In this document: in pieces, positions 1-6,683 of the stretch
Numbering within the stretch: position 1 is the stretch's first letter
Layout of the letters: each line of letters opens with the position of its first letter
Notes under the pieces: model-generated
The model's input: the letters and a program-made list of their open reading frames with translations, nothing else
Databases searched by the model: none
What the model was told of the DNA's origin: nothing
Assembly (NCBI GenBank): GCA_024684665.1
Contig: JAIKWN010000185.1
Span: 1-16,881, forward strand
Direction: 5' to 3'
DNA from: Clostridiales bacterium
Lineage (GTDB): Bacteria; Bacillota_A; Clostridia; Christensenellales; Aristaeellaceae
DNA: 16,881 nucleotides
Program-made: the position numbers and the translations under genes

Positions 1-363
1 CCGGACTGGAACCCCATCCGCCGCGGTGTCCCGAGATTCGCCGATCTCACGGCAGAGGAGCAGGAGGCGCTCATCCGGGAGAACCCGGACTACGGCGAGC
101 TCATCTGCCGCTGCCAGAAGGTCACGAAGGCGGAGATCCTCGCCGCCATCCGCAATCCCCTGGGCGTGCACACCGTGACGGGCGTCAAGTACCGCACCCG
201 CGCGATGATGGGCCGCTGCCAGGGCGGATACTGCCAGATGCGCATCACCCGCATGCTCGAGGAGGAGTGCGGCCTCAAACCGGAAGAAATCACATACGCC
301 CGGAAGGGCTCCCAGATGCTCTTCGGCGAGGTCATCAAGGAGGCGGCCCATGGAAAGAATTGA
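1..363 (+). CDS. GlpA-like FAD-dependent oxidoreductase, C-terminal [2Fe-2S] part (5' end outside window)
   Basis: The frame is open from base 1 and ends at TGA 361-363, giving 120 residues of a longer protein. Four cysteines form the BFD-like [2Fe-2S] pattern: ICRC (window residues 35-38) and GRCQGGYC (71-78, Cys73 and Cys78). A short linker with DLTAEEQEALI lies before it. This tail is typical of GlpA-type glycerol-3-phosphate dehydrogenases and related NAD(P)/FAD oxidoreductases of Firmicutes, where the FAD domain (missing here) oxidises the substrate and the cluster passes electrons on. The gene overlaps the next one by 14 bases, so the two are translationally coupled. The pairing with a second flavoprotein and a DUF1667 protein is the usual GlpA-cluster arrangement. 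The substrate cannot be read from this fragment; glycerol 3-phosphate is the family default. Confidence 0.85.
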   Translation, partial: PDWNPIRRGVPRFADLTAEEQEALIRENPDYGELICRCQKVTKAEILAAIRNPLGVHTVTGVKYRTRAMMGRCQGGYCQMRITRMLEEECGLKPEEITYARKGSQMLFGEVIKEAAHGKN

Positions 364-1576
364 CGTTTTGATCGTGGGCGGCGGCCCTGCGGGGCTCGCA
401 GCTGCGGTGCGCATGGCGGAAAAGGGCGTCCAGGACATCCTCGTGGTGGAGCGGGAACACAACCTCGGCGGTATCCTGCGCCAGTGCATCCACGACGGCT
501 TCGGCCTTACGCGCTTCGGCGAAAGCCTTTCCGGTCCGGAATACGCCGGGCGCTTCATCGCAAAGGTGAAAGAGATGGGCATCCGTTTCCTGACGGACGC
601 CGCCGTCACCGAAGTGACGCATGACAAGGTCGTCACGATCGTCACGCGGAGCGGCCTGCTCCGGATCCAGGCGAAGGCGGTCGTGCTCACCATGGGCTGC
701 CGGGAGCGCACACGGGGCGCTCTGGCCATCCCCGGCGAGCGCCCGGCTGGCGTCTATACCGCAGGCGTCGCGCAGGCTTATATGAACCTGTTCAACCGCA
801 TGCCGGCGCGCGAGGTCATCATCCTGGGCAGCGGCGACATCGGCATGATCATGGCACGGCGGCTGACGCTGGAGGGCGCGCACGTGCAGGCGGTATACGA
901 AGTGCTGCCCTATCCTTCCGGCCTTCCCAGAAACGTTCTGCAGTGCCTGGACGACTATAACATTCCGCTGTACCTGTCCCATACCGTGACCTGCATCCAC
1001 GGAGACAAGCGCCTCGAGGGCGTCACCATCTCGAAGGTGGATGAAAAGCTCCGCCCGATCCCGGGAACGGAGGAATATCACGCCTGCGACACGCTGATCC
1101 TCTCCGTGGGCCTTATCCCGGAAAACGAACTTTCTCTGGACGCGGGCGTCGTCCTGGATCCGCACACAAAAGGCGCAGACGTGGACGAGCACTATCAGAC
1201 GAGCGTTCCGGGCATCTTTGCCGCTGGCAACGTGCTTCACGTCCATGATCTTGTGGACTTCGTTTCCCAGGAGGCGGAGGCGCTGGCCCAGTCCGTAGCC
1301 CGGTATCTGAACGAGCCGGATTTCCCGGAAGGCAGTCGCCGGATTGCCTGCGGAAGCGGCGTACGCTATACGGTGCCCCAGCGCGTCACCGGCAAAGAGG
1401 ACTTTATTGTTTCCCTGCGCGTCGGGGCCCCGATGCGAGATGTGACCGTCGTCGCCCGACAGGGAGATACAGTCATCGGAAAGAAGAAAATGAAGAAGGC
1501 GCTGCCCGCGGAGATGATCCGCATGAAAGTCTCCCCTGTTCCGGGAGACGGTGAAATCGAGGTGAGGGTCGAATGA
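350..1576 (+). CDS. FAD/NAD(P)-dependent oxidoreductase of the GlpA/DUF1667 cluster
   Basis: This is a 408-residue two-dinucleotide-fold flavoprotein. The FAD motif GGGPAG is at residues 10-15. GGILRQCIHDGFG around Cys46 follows, then GCRER at 116-120. The NAD(P) motif GSGDIG is at 160-165, and a second FAD contact, PGIFAAGN, is at about 287-294. A C-terminal beta-rich extension of about 75 residues ends the protein. The overall form matches the pyridine-nucleotide oxidoreductases found beside GlpA-like proteins, and also resembles the HcnB/sarcosine-oxidase-alpha type. The likely role is moving electrons between NAD(P) and the partner flavoprotein's iron-sulfur domain in the cytoplasm. It starts inside the preceding gene, and its stop overlaps the next start as ATGA, so the three proteins are probably made as one complex. 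The start at 350 gives the FAD motif its normal distance from the N terminus. Function is known at family level only. Confidence 0.88.
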   Translation: MERIDVLIVGGGPAGLAAAVRMAEKGVQDILVVEREHNLGGILRQCIHDGFGLTRFGESLSGPEYAGRFIAKVKEMGIRFLTDAAVTEVTHDKVVTIVTRSGLLRIQAKAVVLTMGCRERTRGALAIPGERPAGVYTAGVAQAYMNLFNRMPAREVIILGSGDIGMIMARRLTLEGAHVQAVYEVLPYPSGLPRNVLQCLDDYNIPLYLSHTVTCIHGDKRLEGVTISKVDEKLRPIPGTEEYHACDTLILSVGLIPENELSLDAGVVLDPHTKGADVDEHYQTSVPGIFAAGNVLHVHDLVDFVSQEAEALAQSVARYLNEPDFPEGSRRIACGSGVRYTVPQRVTGKEDFIVSLRVGAPMRDVTVVARQGDTVIGKKKMKKALPAEMIRMKVSPVPGDGEIEVRVE

Positions 1577-1935
1577 CAAAGAGCTTTACCTGCATTGTCT
1601 GCCCGAACGGCTGTGAGATTCGTGTGGAGTCCGACGCGGACGGATACCGCGTTTCCGGAGAAGGCTGTCCCCGGGGAAAAACTTACGTGCTCCAGGAGAT
1701 GACGGATCCCCGGCGCACCATCGCCACCTCCATCCGGGTGGAAGGCGGCGCGCAGCCGCTGTGCAGCGTGCGCCTGACCCAGCCCATCCCGAAAAACCGC
1801 ATCCTGGACGCGGTGCGGGAGATCCACGCGCTTACGGTATCCGCGCCCGTTGCGATGGGAACGGTGCTCATCCCCCATATCCTGGGGACGGACAGCGACG
1901 TGATCGCCACCCGGGACGTGGCTGCGGCGGAATAA
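1573..1935 (+). CDS. DUF1667 Cys-rich small protein
   Basis: This 120-residue cytoplasmic protein begins with a CxxCxxxC motif (Cys7, Cys10, Cys14) followed by GCPRG with Cys32. Four cysteines in this order resemble the N-terminal iron-sulfur site of molybdopterin oxidoreductases, so a metal or [Fe-S] site is likely. The remainder (RTIATSIRVEGG, then SVRLTQPIPK) is characteristic of DUF1667 proteins, which are almost always encoded beside GlpA-like flavoproteins. I infer a role as small electron-transfer or assembly subunit of the oxidoreductase encoded by the two upstream genes; the family has no assigned reaction that I know of. The start codon sits in an ATGA overlap with the upstream stop. 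Confidence 0.85.
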   Translation: MTKSFTCIVCPNGCEIRVESDADGYRVSGEGCPRGKTYVLQEMTDPRRTIATSIRVEGGAQPLCSVRLTQPIPKNRILDAVREIHALTVSAPVAMGTVLIPHILGTDSDVIATRDVAAAE

Positions 1936-1938
1936 GCC

Positions 1939-2676
1939 ATGGAAAGTGAAACCATCAGCCGCGGCTTCACCTTCCAGAACATCCTGCCCTTTCTCCTCGC
2001 CATCCTGCTCATCTTCCTCCTCCCCATGCTGATGCGCCGCTATGGCTTTACCTGGGGAGACATAACGCGCCTGCTCTTCTCTCGCCTGGGGAAGAAGGAT
2101 TATGCGGAAGAGATGAAGAAAAAAGGCGGCCAGAAAGACAGGCGGGAGCCTTGGCAGAGCAACGGGCGAAGCCAGGACATTCAGACGCTGGTCTCCACGC
2201 TGCTCATCCTGGCGAGGCGGCAAAAGCTTGGCCTCGTCTATCCCGGGACCATCTCCCACGGAGGGAAAATGGCGAACCTGGTAGCCCTCCTCGTCACGAA
2301 GAGGGAAGTCATCGGCGTGAACTGCTTCGGCTTCGGTGGAACGATCACCGAGGGCAAGGGCAAGACCAAGGGAAAATGGAACCAGCACATGAACGGACAA
2401 GACGCGGACATCCCGGATCCCGTCCTCGGCAATCAGAATCAGTTTACGATCGTCCGCGCCGCTATGGACGCGGCGGGGATGCAGGAGATACCCTTGCGGG
2501 TGCTCGCCTGCTTCACCAGCCGGACGGTCACCCTTGAGTCGCAGCATGAAAACGAGGTCTTCGACACGAACGGTTTCATCGCCCATCTGCGGGAATGCGC
2601 CGCGGACCCGGGCAGCCTGGAACCCGAAGCGGTTTCAAAGCAGCTGAACACACTCGTGACGAGGATCAAACGGTAA
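1939..2676 (+). CDS. Membrane-anchored protein with NERD-like domain lacking catalytic residues
   Basis: This 245-residue protein has one N-terminal membrane segment (about residues 13-32, ILPFLLAILLIFLLPML), then a basic, Lys-rich cytoplasmic stretch. Residues 95-200 run in the order seen in NERD (nuclease-related) domains: a two-strand core, a GG turn, a Trp (W147), then PDPVLGNQNQF at about 159-169, which resembles the NERD 'NP..Q' helix start. The usual E-x-K active-site strand is replaced by IGVNCF (125-130), and the expected acidic triplet before it is MAN, so nuclease activity is unlikely. The NERD assignment is my inference from pattern, not a database hit. It starts 3 bases after the DUF1667 stop with a poor ribosome site, suggesting coupled translation. 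Its presence in a flavoprotein operon is unexplained; membrane tethering is one possibility. Confidence 0.65.
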   Translation: MESETISRGFTFQNILPFLLAILLIFLLPMLMRRYGFTWGDITRLLFSRLGKKDYAEEMKKKGGQKDRREPWQSNGRSQDIQTLVSTLLILARRQKLGLVYPGTISHGGKMANLVALLVTKREVIGVNCFGFGGTITEGKGKTKGKWNQHMNGQDADIPDPVLGNQNQFTIVRAAMDAAGMQEIPLRVLACFTSRTVTLESQHENEVFDTNGFIAHLRECAADPGSLEPEAVSKQLNTLVTRIKR

Positions 2677-2702
2677 CGCGGAAACAGGGATCCCCTGGAC
2701 AG

Positions 2703-2724
2703 CGCGCCGGAACCGTCCGGCGCG
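2703..2724 (+). other. Intergenic RNA hairpin just upstream of a ribosome binding site
   Basis: CGCGCCGG (2703-2710) pairs perfectly with CCGGCGCG (2717-2724) around the loop AACCGT. It is followed directly by the AAAGGGAGG ribosome site and has no T run, so it is not an intrinsic terminator. It could stabilise or process the mRNA between the oxidoreductase operon and the SH3 gene. Confidence 0.45.
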
Positions 2725-2741
2725 AAAGGGAGGAATGCATT

Positions 2742-3296
2742 ATGAAGAAGGCGAGGTTACTGGCGATTTTCGCCCTGCTTCTGTTCGCGGTGCTTCTCTC
2801 AGCCGCAGCGTTTGCGGACGCGGCGGACAGCTACGGGACGCCGGAGCTGGAGTTCAAAAAGAAATCCTTCGTCGGCGGGCAGATGCTCCCGGTGTACAGC
2901 GGGCCAGGGTATGAATATCCGCGGCCGACCGGCTATGCAAAGGTCTCCACCAACGACACCATCTGGATGGCCGGTCGGAAGGGAAGCTGGGCGCTCGTCA
3001 TGTATCAGAAGAGCAAGGGCGGTTTCCGCGTGGGCTGGATCGACGCCTCGAAGCTTCAGTACACCCTGGGCGGCCGCTCCGTGCATCTCACGAACCGTTC
3101 CGCGAAGATCATGACAGCCTGCGACCTGACGGACGACCCGAAGAACCGCAGCTATACCCTGGCCAAGCTCACTTCCGGGGAAAGCGTCACCTTCCTGGCC
3201 AGTTACTACGATCACATCCAGTGGGCCTACATCGAGGTCTGGGCCGACGCCCCCATCTGCGGCTTCGTTCCTATGTCGAACATCGACAGCCGGTAA
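2742..3296 (+). CDS. Secreted protein with two SH3-type (SH3b-like) modules
   Basis: This 184-residue protein has a clear Sec signal peptide (MKKARLLAIF, a hydrophobic core, then AAAFADA at about 21-27; no lipobox). The first module spans about residues 45-108 and shows SH3b hallmarks: LPVYSGPGYEY, a threonine-rich turn, WMAGRKGSWALVMY and RVGWID. A weaker second module covers about 118-181 (IMTACDLTDDP, GESVTFLASYYDHIQWAYIEV, GFVPMSN). Such modules usually bind cell wall or other surface polymers; no enzyme domain is attached. The ATG at 2742 was chosen over an in-frame upstream ATG because it has AAAGGGAGG 8 bases upstream and begins the signal peptide. It lies 65 bases after the preceding gene and may be cotranscribed; a terminator follows. 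Confidence 0.85.
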   Translation: MKKARLLAIFALLLFAVLLSAAAFADAADSYGTPELEFKKKSFVGGQMLPVYSGPGYEYPRPTGYAKVSTNDTIWMAGRKGSWALVMYQKSKGGFRVGWIDASKLQYTLGGRSVHLTNRSAKIMTACDLTDDPKNRSYTLAKLTSGESVTFLASYYDHIQWAYIEVWADAPICGFVPMSNIDSR

Positions 3297-3314
3297 TACC
3301 TGCTTTTAACAATG

Positions 3315-3352
3315 CCGACGGGTCCCCGCATGGCGGCGGACCCGTCGGTTTC
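3315..3352 (+). terminator. Intrinsic terminator after the SH3 protein gene
   Basis: CCGACGGGTCC (3315-3325) pairs with GGACCCGTCGG (3338-3348) over a 12-base loop, followed by TTTCCTG. The 11-bp perfect stem 18 bases after the stop codon fits an intrinsic terminator, with a short U tail. Confidence 0.75.
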
Positions 3353-3388
3353 CTGTAAAGAAAAATACGGAAAGAAAGGAACTGCGTC

Positions 3389-4231
3389 GTGCTGAACGCG
3401 AAGAACGGGCGCCTGTCCCTTAAGACGGGAGAAATGGATTATATCCGCTTCGGCAACGGAAAACATACGCTCGTCATGATCCCCGGCGTCGGGGACGGAC
3501 TCAAAACCGTGAAGGGCATGGCGCTGCCTTTCGCTTTCCTGTACCGGGCGCTCATCCAAGACTTCACGGTTTATGGATTCAGCCGCCGGGAGAACCTGCC
3601 CGAAGGGATGAGCACGCGCGAAATGGCGGACGATCTGAACCTCGCCATGGGCACACTGGGGCTTTCCGGCGCATGCGTCCTCGGCGTCTCCCAGGGCGGG
3701 ATGATCGCGCAGTGGCTGGCGATCGATCATCCGGATCGGGTGCGCCGCCTCGTCCTGACGGTCACGCTCTGCCGTCCAAATCCGACCGTGCAGCAGGCCG
3801 TTGCGGGATGGCTTGAAATGGCGGAACGGGGTGATTACAGGGGGATCCTTGTGGATACCGCGGAGCGTTCCTACACGGAAAAGCGCCTTCGCAAAGAACG
3901 GTTCCTGTACCGTCTCATAGGGAGCGTCGGCAAACCGGAGAACTTCAGCCGCTTCCGGATCCAGGCGGAGTCCTGCGTCCAGCACGACGCATATGACGAG
4001 CTGCCGCGCATCACCTGTCCGACACTCGTGATCGGCGGAACGGACGACCGGATCGTCACGGGAGAGGCATCCCGCGAAATCGCGGAGAGGATTCCCGGAA
4101 GCCGGCTGATCCTTTACGACAATCTCGGCCATGGGCTGTACGAGGAAGCGGCGGATTTCCTTTCCCGCGTGAAAGAATTCTGCCTTGCTTCCGGTGATTT
4201 CTACCCTCCGGTGGAAAAACAAACGAAATAA
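3389..4231 (+). CDS. Alpha/beta hydrolase
   Basis: This 280-residue cytoplasmic alpha/beta hydrolase has no signal peptide. The nucleophile elbow GVSQGG places the catalytic Ser at 101. The acid is Asp219 or Asp220 in GGTDDRIV, and His248 in NLGHGLYEEA completes the triad. The oxyanion-hole strand is MIPGVGDG (30-37). The cap region (about 130-200) is rich in Arg and Glu, and the substrate cannot be predicted. The closest general types are esterase and lactonase-like hydrolases. The start is GTG at 3389, with AGAAAGGA 8 bases upstream. It stands alone between two terminators, so it is probably its own transcription unit, though I found no clear promoter in the 36 bases before it. Confidence 0.88.
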   Translation: MLNAKNGRLSLKTGEMDYIRFGNGKHTLVMIPGVGDGLKTVKGMALPFAFLYRALIQDFTVYGFSRRENLPEGMSTREMADDLNLAMGTLGLSGACVLGVSQGGMIAQWLAIDHPDRVRRLVLTVTLCRPNPTVQQAVAGWLEMAERGDYRGILVDTAERSYTEKRLRKERFLYRLIGSVGKPENFSRFRIQAESCVQHDAYDELPRITCPTLVIGGTDDRIVTGEASREIAERIPGSRLILYDNLGHGLYEEAADFLSRVKEFCLASGDFYPPVEKQTK

Positions 4232-4234
4232 AAT

Positions 4235-4268
4235 AGCGGCCGCCAAGAGCGGTTGCTTTTTTATTTTT
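4235..4268 (+). terminator. Intrinsic terminator after the alpha/beta hydrolase
   Basis: AGCGGCCGC (4235-4243) pairs with GCGGTTGCT (4249-4257), with two G-U pairs that hold only on plus-strand RNA, followed by a run of six T and then ATTTTT. It begins 3 bases after the stop codon. The 3' arm also contains the -35 box of the next gene. Confidence 0.85.
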
Positions 4269-4281
4269 GCTCTGATAGAAT
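4253..4281 (+). promoter_or_regulatory. Sigma-70-type promoter of the secreted flavin reductase gene
   Basis: TTGCTT (4253-4258) and TAGAAT (4276-4281, five of six matches to TATAAT) are separated by 17 bases. The predicted start near 4288 gives a leader of about 50 bases. The leader opens with a 7-bp hairpin (GGTCGGA 4292-4298 with TCCGGCC 4304-4310) before the AAGGAGG ribosome site at 4324-4330. Confidence 0.6.
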
Positions 4282-4337
4282 CGTCGTAGAGGGTCGGAGC
4301 GGTTCCGGCCATCAGACCACGAGAAGGAGGAAACAAG

Positions 4338-6110
4338 ATGAAAAAACTGACTACCCTGACCGTCTTTGCGCTGATGCTGGCACTGGCGGTCTCCGCGATG
4401 GCCTACACGCCGGGCAGCTATGAAACGTCCGCGCGCGGCCAGAACGGAATGGTACCGGTCACGACGACCTTCACCGAGGACAAGATCATCCGCATCGAAA
4501 TCGGTGAGAATGTCGAGACCCCCGGCGTTTCCGACTGGGCGATCGCCCTCATGCCGTCCCGGATCTTCGAAAGCCAGTCCCTGGCGGTCGATACCGTTAG
4601 CGGCGTAACCATGACGAGCCGGGCCATCCTGAACGCCGTGAAGGAAGCGGCGGAGCAGGCGGGCGGCGACATGGAAACCCTGACCGCAGCGCCCGAAAAG
4701 GCGGCCCCGGCTGACATCGAGGAAACCGCGGACGTTATCATCGTCGGCGGCGGCGGCGCGGGCCTTGCGGCGGCCGTGGCGGCAACCGACAAGGGCGCGA
4801 GCGTCATCCTGATGGAAAAGACGGGCTTCCTGGGCGGCAATTCCATCGTCTCTGGCGGCATCTACAACGCAGCCGATCCGGAGCTCCAAGGCCCGCTGGG
4901 CATCGAGGACTCCGCTGAGTTCCACGCACAGCAGACCTGGGAAGGCGGCGACAAGGTCGCCGATTTCGAACTGGTCAAGACCCTGACCTACAACGCGCTG
5001 GACGGTTATCACTGGCTCCAGAGCCTCGGCATGGAGTTCGACGGCACCATCACCCAGGGCGTCGGCTCCCTGTATCGCCGTACCCATAAAGCCGTGCTGC
5101 CGAACGGCACTGGCTACATCAAGACCTTCCGCGACAACCTCGCGCGCAAGAGCAACTTCACCCTGATCATGGAGACTGCGGGTGAGAAGCTGATTCAGGA
5201 TGAAACCGGCCGCGTCATCGGTGTCGAAGGCACCGGCAAAAACGGCAACAAGGTTACCCTGCACGCGAACAAGGGCGTCGTCCTCGCGACAGGCGGCTTC
5301 GCGGCGAACGTCGAGATGCGCGTCCAGTACTGCCAGGGCGAGAAGTGGCCGGAGCTCGGCAAGGGCCTCATCTCCTCCAACATGCCCGCCATCCAGGGCG
5401 ACGGCATCCGCATGGCGGAAGCGGCCGGCGCTGCGCTGCGCGACATGGATCAGATCCAGCTCCTGCAGGTCTGCAACCCCTGGACCGGCGTGACCTCCGA
5501 CGTCTTTGGTAACGGCGGCGTGGACGCTTGTATCTACGTAAACAAGAACGGCGAGCGCTTCGTCCGCGAGGACGGCCGCCGCGACGTTATCAGCGCGGCG
5601 ATTCTGGCGCAGCCCGAAGGCAAGATGTGGACGATCTACAACGACATCGCAATCCCGGATCCGTCTACCGCGAAGGCGTTGGGCGGCCGCACCTGGACGG
5701 ACTTTGAAGAGGAAGGCCTCTTCGGTTATGTCCATGCGGATACACTCGAAGAACTGGCGGAGAAGTTCGGCGCTGATCCCGAGAAGCTGAAAGCGTCCAT
5801 CGATACCTATAATGCGCACGTCAAGAACGGCGACGCAGAGGACGAGTTCGGCCGTACGCTGCTGACCACCGCACTCGAAGAGGGCCCGTGGTACGCGCAT
5901 CCGCGCGCGCCGGCCGCGCACCACACAATGGGCGGCGTGGTCATCGACACCGGATGCCATGTGCTTAACGCTGAAGGCGCGGCCATTCCCGGCCTGTTCG
6001 CCGCGGGCGAGATCACGGGCGGCATCCACGGCGGCAACCGTCTGGGCGGCAACGCCATCGTGGACTTCACGGTCTTCGGCCGCATCGCTGGCACGAACGT
6101 CGCGGAGTAA
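4338..6110 (+). CDS. Secreted FMN/FAD fumarate-reductase-type flavoprotein (extracytoplasmic flavin reductase)
   Basis: This is a 590-residue exported flavoprotein. It has a Sec signal peptide (residues 1-22, ending AMA, no lipobox). An FMN-binding domain spans about 23-110, with ETPG-like turns and the flavinylation motif DTVSGVT (85-91; Thr91 is the expected FMN attachment site, with Val90 in place of the usual Ala). A FAD_binding_2 reductase domain runs from GGGGAG (137-142) to the end. Active-site residues of the flavocytochrome c/fumarate reductase fold can be placed: His249 in RRTHKA, Arg414/415 in EDGRRD, His528/529 in AHHTMGG, and Arg568 in HGGNRLGG. Such enzymes reduce C=C bonds (fumarate, urocanate, cinnamates and others) outside the membrane with electrons passed through covalent FMN. 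There are no heme motifs, so it is not a cytochrome. The substrate is unknown. It is a single-gene unit with its own promoter and terminator. Confidence 0.93.
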   Translation: MKKLTTLTVFALMLALAVSAMAYTPGSYETSARGQNGMVPVTTTFTEDKIIRIEIGENVETPGVSDWAIALMPSRIFESQSLAVDTVSGVTMTSRAILNAVKEAAEQAGGDMETLTAAPEKAAPADIEETADVIIVGGGGAGLAAAVAATDKGASVILMEKTGFLGGNSIVSGGIYNAADPELQGPLGIEDSAEFHAQQTWEGGDKVADFELVKTLTYNALDGYHWLQSLGMEFDGTITQGVGSLYRRTHKAVLPNGTGYIKTFRDNLARKSNFTLIMETAGEKLIQDETGRVIGVEGTGKNGNKVTLHANKGVVLATGGFAANVEMRVQYCQGEKWPELGKGLISSNMPAIQGDGIRMAEAAGAALRDMDQIQLLQVCNPWTGVTSDVFGNGGVDACIYVNKNGERFVREDGRRDVISAAILAQPEGKMWTIYNDIAIPDPSTAKALGGRTWTDFEEEGLFGYVHADTLEELAEKFGADPEKLKASIDTYNAHVKNGDAEDEFGRTLLTTALEEGPWYAHPRAPAAHHTMGGVVIDTGCHVLNAEGAAIPGLFAAGEITGGIHGGNRLGGNAIVDFTVFGRIAGTNVAE

Positions 6111-6139
6111 ATCGGATATCGTAGGCCAGACATAATACA

Positions 6140-6188
6140 GGGGCCGTGAAGGACTGACCGAAAGAGTCAGGGCTTCATGGCCCTCTTT
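6140..6188 (+). terminator. Intrinsic terminator after the flavin reductase gene
   Basis: GGGCCGTGAAG (6141-6151) pairs with CTTCATGGCCC (6173-6183), with an inner CTGAC/GTCAG stem, followed by TCTTTA. The wobble pair is G-U on plus-strand RNA and would be C-A on the minus strand, so it acts on the plus transcript. Confidence 0.75.
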
Positions 6189-6200
6189 ATGCCTTTTGGG

Positions 6201-6223
6201 AAAACCGAGAGCAGAGCTCTCGG
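6201..6223 (-). terminator. Intrinsic terminator ending the leuS-to-6232 minus operon
   Basis: On the minus strand CCGAGAGC, loop TCT, GCTCTCGG (6216-6223 with 6205-6212) is a perfect 8-bp hairpin followed by TTTT. It starts 8 bases after the stop codon of the last minus-strand gene. Confidence 0.75.
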
Positions 6224-6231
6224 ACGCGGGC

Positions 6232-6657
6232 TTATGCGATTCGCTCGTATTCCCGCACCAGATCCCGCCGGATCGCTTCGATCTGTCCGATCACTTCCGA
6301 TACGCGGCTGCGCGCGTCCTCGATGCGCAGCTGCATAAGCGTATCCGCCAGGGGCCCATCCAGGAAGTAATCCGCAACGCCGAGGAGATCGGCCGTGTCG
6401 AGGTTCACGTCCATCAGGAAAGCCACGTCCTTCAACTCCCGTCCGAAGGAGCTGACAGCTTCCCGGGCCGCATCCAGCTCCCTCCTCGCGTCCCGCATCT
6501 CCGCATGCTTGAGCAGCGTAACGAGGATGCCACCACCGATAAGGTCCAGACATCCCCAGCGGCCGGAAGAACGCAGCATCCGGTTTGCGGATTCCAGATG
6601 GCGAAGCGCAGCATCCGCCGCATCGATGGCCTCGCGAAGCTCTTTCTGCCTGTCCAT
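6232..6657 (-). CDS. Small helical protein of unknown function
   Basis: I do not recognise this 141-residue protein. It is almost entirely helical and charged, with coiled-coil character at residues 1-30, 52-80 and 105-140. A central hydrophobic, glycine-rich stretch (about 34-50, WGCLDLIGGGILVTLL) might touch a membrane or pack inside a helical bundle. It has no signal peptide. GGGGAGG lies immediately next to the upstream ATG at 6663, but 6 bases before the ATG at 6657, so I prefer 6657. It follows the CotH-like gene by 26 bases and is last in the minus operon, with a terminator 8 bases after it. The neighbour suggests, without proof, an envelope or differentiation context. Confidence 0.75.
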   Translation of the reverse strand: MDRQKELREAIDAADAALRHLESANRMLRSSGRWGCLDLIGGGILVTLLKHAEMRDARRELDAAREAVSSFGRELKDVAFLMDVNLDTADLLGVADYFLDGPLADTLMQLRIEDARSRVSEVIGQIEAIRRDLVREYERIA

Positions 6658-6683
6658 ACGCATCCTCCCCGTCTGCCTGTCTC

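Noticed and set aside
335..2586. Two long minus-strand open frames (335-1579 and 1366-2586) opposite the oxidoreductase operon
   Set aside because: The plus-strand genes have clear family motifs and coupled starts; the antisense frames have none and are shadows of GC-rich codons.
4056..6029. Long open frame on the minus strand (657 codons) opposite the flavin reductase
   Set aside because: It is Arg/His/Ala-rich low-information sequence, has no ribosome site, and lies exactly antisense to a clear FMN/FAD reductase; it is a GC-rich shadow.
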